64,000 bases of DNA, taken from NCBI GenBank assembly GCA_034521575.1, contig JAXHMJ010000003.1, forward strand, positions 434,001-498,000, written 5' to 3'. The notes under the pieces were generated by a model. That model was not told the DNA's origin, did not search any database, and worked only from the letters and a program-made list of their open reading frames with translations. The position numbers were made by a program, and so were the translations under genes. The DNA comes from a candidate division KSB1 bacterium. GTDB lineage: Bacteria; Zhuqueibacterota; Zhuqueibacteria; Residuimicrobiales; Krinioviventaceae. Shown piece by piece: positions 27,417-37,689 of the stretch. Every line of letters starts with the position of its first letter. Position 1 is the first letter of the stretch.

Positions 27417-29084
27417 ATGCGGAAATTCTTTTGTATGGTTGTCATGGCATGTTCTCTGGTTGCTAGCTTGCTAATGGCTCAAGGCGCTGATCAGGATACA
27501 CTTGTGCTTGACCCCAACCAGTTTGTGAACGGTCAAATTCTTGGAGATACCACAGAGACCGGCGAACGTTTAAATCCGGATCGTGTGTACAAGGTAGAGA
27601 GAAATAAATTTTATTTATTTGACGGGCGACTGGATGTAGAAGGCTTCAAGTGTGAAATTGTCGGTCCCTACAACGGTCCTATTGTTCATGATACAGAAAA
27701 TGGTCATCCACCTGTTTTGCTAATGAAAGCAAATGATAATGGTCAGGCTAAACAATTTTTCAGACTCTATACAGACGGCGAATTCATTCTGAAAAATTCC
27801 ATTTACGCCGGATTGTCCGATGCGGGCGTTACAACCGGACGTTTTATGGACAATACCAGCGGAAAGCGTGTTATATTGGATAATCTGATTGTTTCACAGA
27901 ACCGTTTCCAGAACCGATGGTTGGCAGAAAATGGCGAACACATCGTTCGCAACTGTGTTTTTATGAACCATTGGGATGGCTCCAATACAGCGGAGCGTGG
28001 TGTTGGTTTTGTAGTCAAACCTTCGACTGCGAGTTTTATTTGTGAGAACAATACCTTTGTTAATATGGGTGCCCCCATACGCGTGCGGGATCCGCAGTTT
28101 GAGACAGAGACCTATTACGCACATAATACCTGTGTCAATACCATGATGCATGAGCTGGGTTTGAGACAGAAGGAACTCATTGCCGCCAATAATTTGTACT
28201 ATAATTGGAGTTGGGTTGGATATGGTGATGCAAAATTGACCGAAGAACCACTCGATCTGCTGGTCATGTATCTGGCCGATAATAATGAAGCCGTTAATAT
28301 GGACAGTGTTTCACTGTATTTCGGTGATAATGCATTCTATCGTGAAACAGCCCTGGAGAACTGGTACAATAACCAGGATACAGTACAGCTGGCAGGGATT
28401 TTACCTCCTTCCGCGTATGACTATGTTGCGCTGGATGATAACTGGACGATCGGAGAAATTATTGAAGGTAAAGACCCGCAGTTTTCTTTGTTTGACTCGA
28501 ATTCAGATTCTTTGATTGGATTCCTCGAAGGTTATTTTGCCATTCCGCCGGTTATCCCTGCTGCGAACTGGCTCTCGGATTATCTTGTCATGTGGGATGA
28601 AAACGGTCCTTATATGAATCAATGGCCGTTACCGTTTGATCTGAGCTACAGTAATCCGGACTTGATGACGGCCGCTTCCGATGGCTTGCCGCTCGGTGAT
28701 TTGAACTGGTTCCCCGAGAAAAAAGCGGAATATGAAGCCAATCGTGAGGCCATTGTTGCAGATTTAGCAGCAAAAAAATCAGGTGCAACGGGCGTGGAAA
28801 CAGCAGCTGCAAAGGTTTCTAATTTCAACCTTTTACAGAATTATCCCAACCCGTTCAATCCGACAACAACCATAGCATTCTCTTTGAAAAATCCCGCGAG
28901 TGTAAAGGTGACTGTTTATAACACACTTGGCCAACAGGTAGAAACCTTGTTGAACAAAACGATACAAGCCGGAGCCCACAGTGTGATCTGGAATGCGGGA
29001 AATAACGTCAGTGGTGTTTATTTTTATGAGCTGCAAATTGACGGAGCGCGGTCCAAAATCATGAAAATGATGTTGGTCAAATAA
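27417..29084 (+). CDS. Secreted right-handed beta-helix protein with type IX sorting domain
   Basis: A 555-residue exported protein with signal peptide ('FCMVVMACSLVASLLMAQG'). The central part has short repeated beta-helix turns ('VILDNLIVSQNRF', 'HIVRNCVFMNHW', 'FICENNTFVNMG', 'TYYAHNTCVNT') as in pectate lyase-like and chondroitinase-B-like folds. I could not identify catalytic residues. The C-terminus (about 475-555) is a sorting domain with 'NYPNPFNPTTTIAFSL' and 'SGVYFYELQI'. A GGAGG site lies before the ATG. It sits between the receptor and the PL1 lyase, so a role in binding or cleaving pectin-like chains is plausible but unproven. Confidence 0.8.
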   Translation: MRKFFCMVVMACSLVASLLMAQGADQDTLVLDPNQFVNGQILGDTTETGERLNPDRVYKVERNKFYLFDGRLDVEGFKCEIVGPYNGPIVHDTENGHPPVLLMKANDNGQAKQFFRLYTDGEFILKNSIYAGLSDAGVTTGRFMDNTSGKRVILDNLIVSQNRFQNRWLAENGEHIVRNCVFMNHWDGSNTAERGVGFVVKPSTASFICENNTFVNMGAPIRVRDPQFETETYYAHNTCVNTMMHELGLRQKELIAANNLYYNWSWVGYGDAKLTEEPLDLLVMYLADNNEAVNMDSVSLYFGDNAFYRETALENWYNNQDTVQLAGILPPSAYDYVALDDNWTIGEIIEGKDPQFSLFDSNSDSLIGFLEGYFAIPPVIPAANWLSDYLVMWDENGPYMNQWPLPFDLSYSNPDLMTAASDGLPLGDLNWFPEKKAEYEANREAIVADLAAKKSGATGVETAAAKVSNFNLLQNYPNPFNPTTTIAFSLKNPASVKVTVYNTLGQQVETLLNKTIQAGAHSVIWNAGNNVSGVYFYELQIDGARSKIMKMMLVK

Positions 29085-29194
29085 AAAACCAGCACGTTAG
29101 GAGCAATACTGATTTGTCGCCAAAACATATCATATCATCGCTCTAAACATACTGGCCTTGAAAAAATGTAACAATAAATAATCGAATACACAAT

Positions 29195-29233
29195 AAAAAC
29201 CCTGGCCGAACACCATTAATGGCCAGGGTTTTT
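29195..29233 (+). terminator. Rho-independent terminator after the beta-helix gene
   Basis: A perfect 13-base stem (29195-29207 with 29221-29233), 13-base loop, ending in a run of five T. It separates the receptor/beta-helix transcript from the enzyme genes. The A run on the 5' arm would let it work in the other direction as well. Confidence 0.9.
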
Positions 29234-29258
29234 AGTAAAAGTAAATAAAGGTGTGATC

Positions 29259-30884
29259 ATGTCCAAATTTATACTCTATAAAGCAATGTCAAAAATTGTC
29301 GCCATAGTATTACTCATGTTGATTTTATTCAGTTCGATGCTTTTGGGACAACCATATTATTTATCCGGAGGCTATGGAACCAACACCCAGGGAGGTTTGA
29401 ATGGAAAAGTCATTAAAGTAACTTGTTTAAACAGTGACGGCCCCGGGTCATTGAGAGCGGCCTGTGAAGCGTCCGGAGAACGGCTGGTTGTATTTGAGGT
29501 GGGAGGCGTTATAGATCTGGAAAAATCTTCAATTAAAATTAAAAATCCCTATATCACAATTGCCGGGCAAACAGCTCCTTCACCGGGAGTGACTATTATT
29601 CGCGGCGGACTTTCGGTGGTGACTCATGATGTCGTTATTCAGCATTTGGCTTCCAGACCCGGTGAGGCCGGTGAAGCCAAAGGCAGCGGCTGGGAAGTTG
29701 ATGGTATGTCCGCTTATGGCGTTAATGCCTATAATGTTGTTTTTGATCATTGCTCCGTGACCTGGTCCACTGATGAAAATTTATCTATCTCCGGCCCGCC
29801 GGATTCAGCACCCGGCGAATCAAGTCATGATGTGACGCTGTATGGGTGTTTAATTGCTGAAAGCTTGTCTCATTCCACGCATAGCGGGGGTGAGCATGGC
29901 AAAGGTACGCTTTTGCTGGAGGGGATTACCAATGTGTCTATTATTGGCTGTCTCTACGCGCACAATAATCGCAGAAATCCTTTTGTGAAAGGCAATACAC
30001 GGACTGTGTTTGTCAATAACCTGATTTATAATTCTGGCTCCCAGTGTATTGGCATGGCCGATCGCGGCAAATCCCCGTATGTTGGCAAATCCCATGCTGT
30101 CATCATGGGCAATGCCTGGATGACCGGTCCCAGTAGTTCGAGAAAAGTATTTGTACACGGAGTGGAGGACAGAGTATGCGCGAATGTTTATTTTAGTGAC
30201 AATTTTCTTCAAGATCGTTCCGGCAATCATATGGAACTGAACCTTGCAAATATTCATATTTATCAATTAAATAATGCCCCGTTGTGGTTTGAAGGACCGG
30301 AGGCAAAACCGGCGTCTGAATCAATTTCTTGTGTTTTGCGAACAGCCGGTGCAAGGGCTGCAGACCGGGATCCTGTCGATCAACGCATTGTTCAGACTGT
30401 CATTGATTCAACCGGAGCTATTATAGACAGTGAGCAGGAAGTGGGGGGGTATCCGGTCTATGATGTTGTCAACCAGCCGGTTGAAATTCCAGAGACGGAA
30501 GATTTGCGACGCGCGTGGTTAGACAGTCTTTCGCAGTCTATCGGAACCGATACGACACTGGATCTTTCCGAATTTGAGTCCAATGCATCTGGAGTTCAAG
30601 AACAGGATGTAAATAGAAATTCTTTTGACTATGAACTGAGCAGCTATCCGAATCCTTTCAATCCGACAACCTGCATAAAGTACACATTAAAAAGCGCGGA
30701 ACATGTATCAGTTCAAATTTTCAATATTGTGGGCCGGCAAGTTGCGATGCTGTTCAATGGTTTTCAGGAGGCGGGGCAATACCAAACAAGTTGGTATGCC
30801 GGGGATAATAAAAGTGGATTGTATTTTTGTCGTTTAAGGGTTGGTGAACGGACAAAAATTTTGAAACTTTTATTACAGCATTAA
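29259..30884 (+). CDS. Pectate lyase, PL1-like, with type IX sorting domain
   Basis: A 541-residue secreted enzyme. Its catalytic domain (about residues 25-390) begins 'GGYGTNTQGGLNGKVIKVTCL' and includes 'GPGSLRAAC', 'GVIDL', 'ITIAGQTAPSPGVTI', 'VVFDHCSVTWSTDE' and 'NNRRNPFVKG'. These are hallmarks of PL1 beta-helix lyases that cleave polygalacturonate by beta-elimination with Ca2+. A C-terminal sorting tail follows ('YPNPFNPTTCIKYTL'). The ATG at 29259 has AAGG seven bases before it; the frame could also open at a GTG six bases earlier. Its unsaturated products fit the GH105 enzyme encoded next. Confidence 0.9.
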   Translation: MSKFILYKAMSKIVAIVLLMLILFSSMLLGQPYYLSGGYGTNTQGGLNGKVIKVTCLNSDGPGSLRAACEASGERLVVFEVGGVIDLEKSSIKIKNPYITIAGQTAPSPGVTIIRGGLSVVTHDVVIQHLASRPGEAGEAKGSGWEVDGMSAYGVNAYNVVFDHCSVTWSTDENLSISGPPDSAPGESSHDVTLYGCLIAESLSHSTHSGGEHGKGTLLLEGITNVSIIGCLYAHNNRRNPFVKGNTRTVFVNNLIYNSGSQCIGMADRGKSPYVGKSHAVIMGNAWMTGPSSSRKVFVHGVEDRVCANVYFSDNFLQDRSGNHMELNLANIHIYQLNNAPLWFEGPEAKPASESISCVLRTAGARAADRDPVDQRIVQTVIDSTGAIIDSEQEVGGYPVYDVVNQPVEIPETEDLRRAWLDSLSQSIGTDTTLDLSEFESNASGVQEQDVNRNSFDYELSSYPNPFNPTTCIKYTLKSAEHVSVQIFNIVGRQVAMLFNGFQEAGQYQTSWYAGDNKSGLYFCRLRVGERTKILKLLLQH

Positions 30885-30916
30885 TCGCAATTAATGGCTT
30901 TTAATTGGAGATAAAC

Positions 30917-32236
30917 ATGCGTTTAAATTTAATTTTTTACTTTATATTTTTATCATCGCTTGCTGCCGGTGATATACCCGAACATTCAGCCCCTATAGAT
31001 ATTGCCAAAGGGGTTGCTGATAAAATTATTGATACAGCAACATTTGAATTCAAAGATATTACGAACGGCGAAAAATTCGAGAACATAAACGGTTTGCCTT
31101 TATCACCAGATATTCGTCTTGTCAGTAAATATAATAACTGGAAATACTGGAATGGTGTGATTCATATCGCCATGCTGGCATTGGAGAAAAGTACAGGTGA
31201 GAAAAAATATAGCGGTTATGTAAAAAATACATATGATTTTATTCTGAATGAGAAAAATCTGCAATATTTTCAAAAACAGTATTATGCCGCTTTAACCGGC
31301 AAAGTTGACGGTAGACCCTCTGAAGCATTTGCAGCTCTAAATGGAAACACAAACGGCGTAGCCTTTCAACAATTCTTCCGCCTGGATCGTCTGGATGATT
31401 GCGGCGCTATGGGCGCCGCTTTGATTGAAATGTATCGCCAAAACCATGATCCTCACGTTCATAAAACCATCCACCGTTTTGCGGACTATATCAAAAATGA
31501 GGAATTTCGACTGGAGGATGGTACCCTGGCACGTATCTGGCCGAGACAGTATACTATTTGGGCTGATGATCTATATATGAGTGTCCCCTTTATGGTACGA
31601 TATGCTATCTCTATGAATGATACAGAAATGCTGGAGGATGCGGTCCAGCAGGCTCTTGCCTATTATGAATACCTTATACGTCCCGATGTGAATATCTGCT
31701 ATCATTGTTATTATTCGGATACTGATGAAAATGGAACTGCAAGCTGGGGGCGGGCCAATGGATGGTTTTTGCTTGCTTATATTGATTTATTGTCAATCCT
31801 GCCGGAAGATCACCCGGATCGCAATCAGTTGATTATGAATTTACAGCATTTTATCAAGGGAATTACAAGATGTCAAAGTCAAACAGGCGCCTGGCACCAA
31901 TTGCTTGATAAATCGGATTCTTATTTGGAACTGTCATGTACGGCAATGTTCACCTATGGCATCGCCAAAGCCGTAAATCAGGGCTGGGTTCATAAAGACT
32001 ATGCCGATGTCGCTGAACAGGGATGGAAAAGTATATTGTCAAACATGACGGAAGAGTATGATGTCAATTCAATTTGTGTAGGTACGGGTATTCGCCCGTC
32101 TATTACCTACTATTACAATCGCCCGGCAAAAATGAATGAACCTCATGGATTAGGTGCTGTTATTCTGGCAGGCATAGAGATGACAAACATGGAAAAATAT
32201 AAACTCTATCGTCCTAAAATCATGAAAAAGAATTAA
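30917..32236 (+). CDS. GH105 unsaturated uronyl hydrolase
   Basis: A 439-residue (alpha/alpha)6-barrel protein of the YteR/RhiN group. It removes the unsaturated uronic acid left by polysaccharide lyases at the non-reducing end of oligosaccharides. 'WKYWNGVIHIAMLAL', 'RLDRLDDCGAMGAALIEM' with the conserved catalytic Asp region, 'IWPRQYTIWADDLYMSVPF', 'ASWGRANGWFLLAYIDLL' and 'SYLELSCTAMFTYGIA' are all characteristic. A signal peptide places it in the periplasm. The ATG at 30917 follows GGAG. Confidence 0.93.
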   Translation: MRLNLIFYFIFLSSLAAGDIPEHSAPIDIAKGVADKIIDTATFEFKDITNGEKFENINGLPLSPDIRLVSKYNNWKYWNGVIHIAMLALEKSTGEKKYSGYVKNTYDFILNEKNLQYFQKQYYAALTGKVDGRPSEAFAALNGNTNGVAFQQFFRLDRLDDCGAMGAALIEMYRQNHDPHVHKTIHRFADYIKNEEFRLEDGTLARIWPRQYTIWADDLYMSVPFMVRYAISMNDTEMLEDAVQQALAYYEYLIRPDVNICYHCYYSDTDENGTASWGRANGWFLLAYIDLLSILPEDHPDRNQLIMNLQHFIKGITRCQSQTGAWHQLLDKSDSYLELSCTAMFTYGIAKAVNQGWVHKDYADVAEQGWKSILSNMTEEYDVNSICVGTGIRPSITYYYNRPAKMNEPHGLGAVILAGIEMTNMEKYKLYRPKIMKKN

Positions 32237-32270
32237 TGATTGCACGATTTTTAATTGAGTTGGAGTGGTT

Positions 32271-34727
32271 ATGACGGTTTTGAAATACTTTGATTTTATT
32301 ATACTCGTATGCTGTCTGTTTGCAATGATATCTGCAGACAGCTCTGCGAATACGAACTCTAAGGCTATTGACCGGAATCAGAATGGTGTAATAGATGAAT
32401 ATGAGGATCCAAGCGCCACAATCGAGAAACGGGTGAATGATCTGCTTTCCCGGATGACCCTTGCTGAAAAAGTCGGACAAATGCAGCAATTGTGGCAGCT
32501 TGATTTAATGAACGAGTCCTGCATGTTCTCAAAGGAAAAGGCCATAGAGTTGGTCGATCGCCAAGGTATCGGATCTTTCCTGAGAGTGCCATGTCAGTTA
32601 ACACCTCAGGATCAAGCCAGTGTGATATCAAAAATTCAAAAAATTGCCTTTGATTCGCGTCTGGGTATCCCGGTTCTTTTTGGACAAAATGCCTGCTATG
32701 GATATGCGGATATGTATGGCGCCTCTGTCTTTCCCGGTGGAATTGCCATGGCTTGCACCTGGCGACCTGAACTGTTGTTTGAGACGGCAAAAGCAACAGC
32801 TTATGAATGCAGCGCCGTTGGTGTATACTGGAATTATGCGCCGATTCTGGGTATCGCACGGGATCCGAGATGGGGGCGGATTGGAGAGACTTTGGGTGAA
32901 GATCCTGTGCTGGCTTCTGTGATGGCATATCATCAAATCCGTGGATACCAGGCGCCCTCTTTTGATCATCACCACACAATTATGGCAACACCCAAGCATT
33001 ATGCTGCGAATAGTGTTCCTAAAGGGGGAATCAATCATGGCGGAGTTGACATGTCTGACAAAGCATTAAGGGAAGTATTTTTACCCCCTTTTCGTGCTGC
33101 TGCATTTGCCGACGCCGGCTCCTTTATGGCTGCACATAATGAGATCAATGGCATCCCCTGTCATTGTAATTCAGCCCTTTTGACGGATATTTTACGCGGG
33201 GAGTTTGGATTCAATGGTGTTATGATCTCGGATTATTCAGATGTGGAACGTATTTTCAGTGTGTTTAATTTAGCGTCTTCGGTTCAAGAAGCAGGTAAAC
33301 TTGCTCTGGAAGCAGGTATTGATGTGGATATGGTGGGCAGTTGGGAAGGGGAACCGGCTTTTGGTCAATCCTTTATTCGAGATGTTAATTCGGGCAAGGT
33401 GAGTGACGTGGATGTCAATCGTGCTGCCGGAAATCTGTTGCGGATGAAATTCAAATTGGGACTTTTTGACAGGTCTTTGAATATAGATCCTGTAAAAGCA
33501 AAGAAACAAGTGGCGGAAAGCCAAACGCAGCATCGGCAATTGGCGCTTCGGGCAGCCAGGGAAAGTATGGTTCTGTTAAAAAACAGGAACGCCACCCTAC
33601 CATTGAATATTGAAAATCTGCAATCAATTGCCGTGCTGGGACCCAATGCCGACAGCAGAAATGCGTTGTTTGCCATGAAATACAACAATCCTGAAACGCC
33701 GATGCCGACCGTGTTGGCCGGGATTCGTAAGAAGATAAAAAATAACGCTGAGATTTATTTTGAAAAAGGCTGCAACAGTTTGGATTCGTCACGGGCAGAT
33801 TTTGAGGCGGCTTTTCAAGCGGCGCAGCAGTCAGATGTAGCGATAATTGTGGTGGGCGAGACTGCTGTCACTGATGAAACCGTTCAGGAAGTGGCTGATA
33901 TGAAAGCCAGTGTCGGGGAGGAAGTGGATCGTGCTCGATTGGGACTGCCGGGTATTCAGCAGAAATTCGTCGAGTACATCCATAAAACCGGGACTCCCCT
34001 TGTGGTGGTATTGCTCAACGGACGTCCCCTGGCTATTGAATGGATTGCAGAGCATGCCGATGCCATCATCGAAGCATGGGGCCCGGGCGAGGAGGGCGGC
34101 AATGCGGTTGCAGATGTACTTTTTGGCGATTACAATCCGGGTGGAAAGCTGACTGTAACCTTTCCTCGGACAGCAGGACAATTACCGGTGCATTACAATC
34201 ATCTGCGCTTTCGTAAACCAAAACATGACTATGTTGAAACCCAAAAATCACCACTCTATGTATTCGGGCATGGTTTGAGTTACACAACCTTTAATTACAG
34301 CAATTTGATAATGTCAAAAAATATAGACGCTTCAAAACCTTTAACATGTCAGTTCAAACTGAAAAATACCGGAAAATATAGGGGAGATGAAGTGATGCAG
34401 GTTTATTTGAAGGACAAAATTGCAAGTATTGCCAGACCTGTCAAAGAATTAAAAGCGTTCAAGCGCGTAACTCTGGAACCAGGGGAAGAAGTCACTTTGT
34501 CCATTTCAATCCCTGTTGAAATGCTTGCCTTTTATGATATCAATCATGCTTATGTGATTGAGCCGGGTGAATTTGAATTCATGATTGGGAGCTCATCGGA
34601 AGATATCCGCTTAAAACAATCTTTTTTTATCGAGGGCAAGAAAAGAAAAGTTGACTATTCAAAAACATATTTCCCCAAAGTCAAAGTCAATCATACAACT
34701 AAAGCCAATTTTCATGAAAATAAATAA
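32271..34727 (+). CDS. GH3 family beta-glycosidase
   Basis: An 818-residue exported enzyme with a signal peptide and an acidic loop ('DRNQNGVIDEYEDPS') before the GH3 TIM-barrel ('MTLAEKVGQMQQL', 'PKHYAANSVPKGGINHGG', 'GVMISDYSDVERIF' with the nucleophile Asp). The alpha/beta sandwich follows ('SMVLLKNRNATLPL', 'AWGPGEEGGNAVADVLFGDYNPGGKL', cited by 'VLFGDYNPGGKL'), then a fibronectin III-like cap. Family members remove beta-linked glucose or xylose. The nucleophile motif reads SDY rather than the commoner SDW. The start was put at the ATG at 32271, behind TTGGAG. Confidence 0.93.
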   Translation: MTVLKYFDFIILVCCLFAMISADSSANTNSKAIDRNQNGVIDEYEDPSATIEKRVNDLLSRMTLAEKVGQMQQLWQLDLMNESCMFSKEKAIELVDRQGIGSFLRVPCQLTPQDQASVISKIQKIAFDSRLGIPVLFGQNACYGYADMYGASVFPGGIAMACTWRPELLFETAKATAYECSAVGVYWNYAPILGIARDPRWGRIGETLGEDPVLASVMAYHQIRGYQAPSFDHHHTIMATPKHYAANSVPKGGINHGGVDMSDKALREVFLPPFRAAAFADAGSFMAAHNEINGIPCHCNSALLTDILRGEFGFNGVMISDYSDVERIFSVFNLASSVQEAGKLALEAGIDVDMVGSWEGEPAFGQSFIRDVNSGKVSDVDVNRAAGNLLRMKFKLGLFDRSLNIDPVKAKKQVAESQTQHRQLALRAARESMVLLKNRNATLPLNIENLQSIAVLGPNADSRNALFAMKYNNPETPMPTVLAGIRKKIKNNAEIYFEKGCNSLDSSRADFEAAFQAAQQSDVAIIVVGETAVTDETVQEVADMKASVGEEVDRARLGLPGIQQKFVEYIHKTGTPLVVVLLNGRPLAIEWIAEHADAIIEAWGPGEEGGNAVADVLFGDYNPGGKLTVTFPRTAGQLPVHYNHLRFRKPKHDYVETQKSPLYVFGHGLSYTTFNYSNLIMSKNIDASKPLTCQFKLKNTGKYRGDEVMQVYLKDKIASIARPVKELKAFKRVTLEPGEEVTLSISIPVEMLAFYDINHAYVIEPGEFEFMIGSSSEDIRLKQSFFIEGKKRKVDYSKTYFPKVKVNHTTKANFHENK

Positions 34728-34741
34728 TAAAGGAAAAGAAA

Positions 34742-36250
34742 ATGATGAAATCTAATACAATCAACCTTAACCGCCGTCAATTCATGAAATTCGCAACGGT
34801 TGCGGGCGCTGCTTCATTTATGGGAACCTTTTGTCAATCATCGACTATAGATAGAAAATTATCCAGGCCGAATATATTGTTTTGCCTCGCTGATGATTGG
34901 GGTTGGCCTCACGCGGGTGCCTGTGGTGACAATGTTGTCAAAACACCTGTCTTTGACCGTATAGCAGAAGAAGGCGTGCTGTTTGAAAATGCTTTTGTTT
35001 CAAGTCCTTCATGTACACCTTCGCGAAACGCGATACTCACGGGGCAACAATTCTATCGCCTCAAAGAAGGAGCAAGCCTACGCAGCACCCTTGATGTTAA
35101 TTTACCAAACTTTATGTTTCTATTACGTGACCATGGATATGAAATCGGGCGCTGGCGAAAAGGCTGGGGACCCGGTGATTTCAGCAAAGGAGGTTATACA
35201 GAATATCCCTGTGGCCCTGAGAGTTCATTTGAAGATTTTATGACCCATCGCGATAAAAACAAGCCCTTCTGTTTTTGGTTCGGCACCAGCGATCCGCATC
35301 GCCCTTATGAGAAAGGTAGTGGTCAAAAAAGCGGCATCCATATCAATCATGTGCATGTACCAGAATTTTATCCCGACCATGAAAAAATTCGCAGTGATAT
35401 TGCAGATTATTATTATGAAGTCCAGAGATGGGATAAAGATGTCGGTAAAGCCATTAGACTTTTAGAAAAATCGGGTGCATTGGATAATACTATTGTTGTT
35501 ATGACGGGTGATCATGGTATGCCCTTTCCACGCTGCAAAGCCAATCTTTATGATTATGGCACACGCGTACCCCTGGCATTTCGATGGGGTGATCGAATTA
35601 AATCCGGTCGCAAAGTTGCTGATTTTGCATCGTTTACCGATTTTGCCCCCACGTTTCTTGAAGCTGCAGGAGTTGAGGTCCCGGAACAAATGACCGGTAA
35701 ATCTCTGCTTCCAATACTTGAATCTGAAAGCAGCGATAAAGAACGTGACTTTATCGTCTTTGGTCGGGAACGTCACACGCCAGCCCAGAAAATGCCTTCC
35801 ATGGAAGGTTACCCGGCGCGAGCACTTCGCACGGACAAATGGTTGCTAATCCTTAACCTGGAGCCCGAACGATGGCCGGCCGGTGTTCCCACAGGCGCGA
35901 CGCATCCGATGAATAGTCACTCGGATTGTGACAACAGCCCGACGAAATCATTTCTTATTGATCACAAGAACGATCCTGAATTGTCTCGATACTATCAACT
36001 CTGCTTTGCCAAACGTCCGCCTGTGGAATTGTATGATTGTGATACCGATAAAGATCAGGTGAATAATCTTGCTGCGAAACCAGAATTCGCTCCGGTCCTC
36101 AAAAAACTCAAACAAAAACTTGAATCCTATTTAAAGTCCACATCGGATCCACGGTTTGTTGAATCCCAGGCAAATTTTGATACCTATCCATATTATGCCG
36201 ACTATTTAAAAGAATACCTGCAAAAGCATGGCTATGAAGGATTGGATTAA
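34742..36250 (+). CDS. Sulfatase (S1 family), Tat-type signal
   Basis: A 502-residue formylglycine-dependent sulfatase. The signal 'LNRRQFMKFATVAGAASFMG' is twin-arginine-like with a following Cys, suggesting Tat export. Metal and substrate motifs are 'RPNILFCLADDWGWP', 'SPSCTPSRNAILTG' (Cys of CxPxR becomes formylglycine) and 'IVVMTGDHGMPFPRCK'. It should remove sulfate esters from the polysaccharide. No sulfatase-maturing enzyme gene is in the window, so maturation must be supplied elsewhere. Confidence 0.93.
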   Translation: MMKSNTINLNRRQFMKFATVAGAASFMGTFCQSSTIDRKLSRPNILFCLADDWGWPHAGACGDNVVKTPVFDRIAEEGVLFENAFVSSPSCTPSRNAILTGQQFYRLKEGASLRSTLDVNLPNFMFLLRDHGYEIGRWRKGWGPGDFSKGGYTEYPCGPESSFEDFMTHRDKNKPFCFWFGTSDPHRPYEKGSGQKSGIHINHVHVPEFYPDHEKIRSDIADYYYEVQRWDKDVGKAIRLLEKSGALDNTIVVMTGDHGMPFPRCKANLYDYGTRVPLAFRWGDRIKSGRKVADFASFTDFAPTFLEAAGVEVPEQMTGKSLLPILESESSDKERDFIVFGRERHTPAQKMPSMEGYPARALRTDKWLLILNLEPERWPAGVPTGATHPMNSHSDCDNSPTKSFLIDHKNDPELSRYYQLCFAKRPPVELYDCDTDKDQVNNLAAKPEFAPVLKKLKQKLESYLKSTSDPRFVESQANFDTYPYYADYLKEYLQKHGYEGLD

Positions 36251-36380
36251 AAAGGCACTCGTATATAAATATATGGAGATTGAATTCTGTTCCTGATAAA
36301 ATATTAAACAACAGGGCATATCTAGTGAAAATTGTGATGCTTTTATTTTACGTTTCATATTTCAAGAAAGGTTCCATTTT

Positions 36381-37664
36381 ATGAAATGGTCAAAAAATAT
36401 AGGGATGTTGATGAGCCTGGGGATAATGTGTTTTTGTGCAGGATGTGCAAAACAGGACAGCATTCTAACTCGTATGTACCCATTTGCTTTTAAAGTGATG
36501 GTGAGCAATCCTGCGGAACTGAATCGTTTTGAAGAGCCTGTAGTAATCTCTGTTTCCGATATTCAGGAAATTAATTCACAATTCAATCCTTTTTCATTTG
36601 TGGTATTGGCTGAACAGGGTGGTACTTTTAATAAAGTGCCGTCTCAGGCTGTAGATTCAAAAGGAAATGGCAAAAAAGATCAAATTCAATTTATGGTCCA
36701 ATTGTCACCAAAAGCACAAAAAACATATACGATTCGTTTTTCAAGTGACACAAAAAAAGAACCTGATTATCTGACACGTTCTTATGCTGAACTCTCTGTA
36801 AAAAAAGGCGGTTATTTTAAAGACAACAAATATATAGGCGGATCATTCCATTCTATCGATTCCCTTCGAGTTCCGGCGCAGCACACCGATCATTCTTTTT
36901 ACATTCGTTATGAAGGCCCCGGCTGGGAGTCAGATCTTGTCGGATACCGGTTCTATCTGGATTGGCGGAATGCCATTGACATTTTTGGCAAGAAAACAAC
37001 GAATATGGTGCTTGATCAGGTGGGGCAGGATGGATTTGACTCCTATCATGAAATGTCTGACTGGGGCATGGATATTCTCAAGGTGGGTGAATCCCTGGGT
37101 ATCGGTTCTCTGGGTATGTGGCATCATAACCGGGCAGAACGATTGTCTGAAACTGATAGTGTGATTTGCATCATTCAGGAAGATGGCCCGATTTATTCGA
37201 GAATTCAGACCTGCTATTATGGATGGCAGATTGATCAGGATGAATTTGATGTGAAATCAAATCTTTCTATTTCTGCCGGCAGTCGGATGACATGGCATCA
37301 GGTTGATATTCAGGGCAATCCCGTAAATCTATGCACCGGTCTGGTGAAACATGAAAATGCGAGTATGGTACAACAAGATTCATCCGGCGAGTGGGGGTAT
37401 TTGTTCACTTTTGGTCAACAAAGTTTATCCCATGATCATCTTGGAATGGCGGTTGTTTTTCCGAACAATCAATTTTTAAAGTTTGATACCGATGAGCACA
37501 ACCATGTTGTTGTGCTAAAACCGGAAAAGGGCCAGCTGCAATACGGCTTTCTTGCGGCCTGGGAACAGGATCAAGATGGCTTTCAAACAAAAACTGAATT
37601 TGAAACGTATTTAAAACAGGTGTGTGAACAGTTGTCAAATCCACTGATTGTTGAAATTCAGTAG
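36381..37664 (+). CDS. DUF4861 family lipoprotein
   Basis: A 427-residue lipoprotein (lipobox 'CFCAGC') whose sequence ('VVISVSDIQEIN', 'HTDHSFYIRYEGPGWESDLVGYRFYLDWRNAIDIFGKK', cited by 'GPGWESDLVGYRFYLDWRN', and 'FDSYHEMSDWGMDILKVG') matches the DUF4861 family. Members occur in loci for breakdown of uronate-rich plant and algal polymers. I do not assign a reaction. It has a beta-sandwich-like, Trp/Tyr/Asp-rich pattern as in carbohydrate-active enzymes. GH97 begins 25 bases after its stop. Confidence 0.8.
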   Translation: MKWSKNIGMLMSLGIMCFCAGCAKQDSILTRMYPFAFKVMVSNPAELNRFEEPVVISVSDIQEINSQFNPFSFVVLAEQGGTFNKVPSQAVDSKGNGKKDQIQFMVQLSPKAQKTYTIRFSSDTKKEPDYLTRSYAELSVKKGGYFKDNKYIGGSFHSIDSLRVPAQHTDHSFYIRYEGPGWESDLVGYRFYLDWRNAIDIFGKKTTNMVLDQVGQDGFDSYHEMSDWGMDILKVGESLGIGSLGMWHHNRAERLSETDSVICIIQEDGPIYSRIQTCYYGWQIDQDEFDVKSNLSISAGSRMTWHQVDIQGNPVNLCTGLVKHENASMVQQDSSGEWGYLFTFGQQSLSHDHLGMAVVFPNNQFLKFDTDEHNHVVVLKPEKGQLQYGFLAAWEQDQDGFQTKTEFETYLKQVCEQLSNPLIVEIQ

Positions 37665-37689
37665 ATGTAAAAATAAAGGAATAATATTT

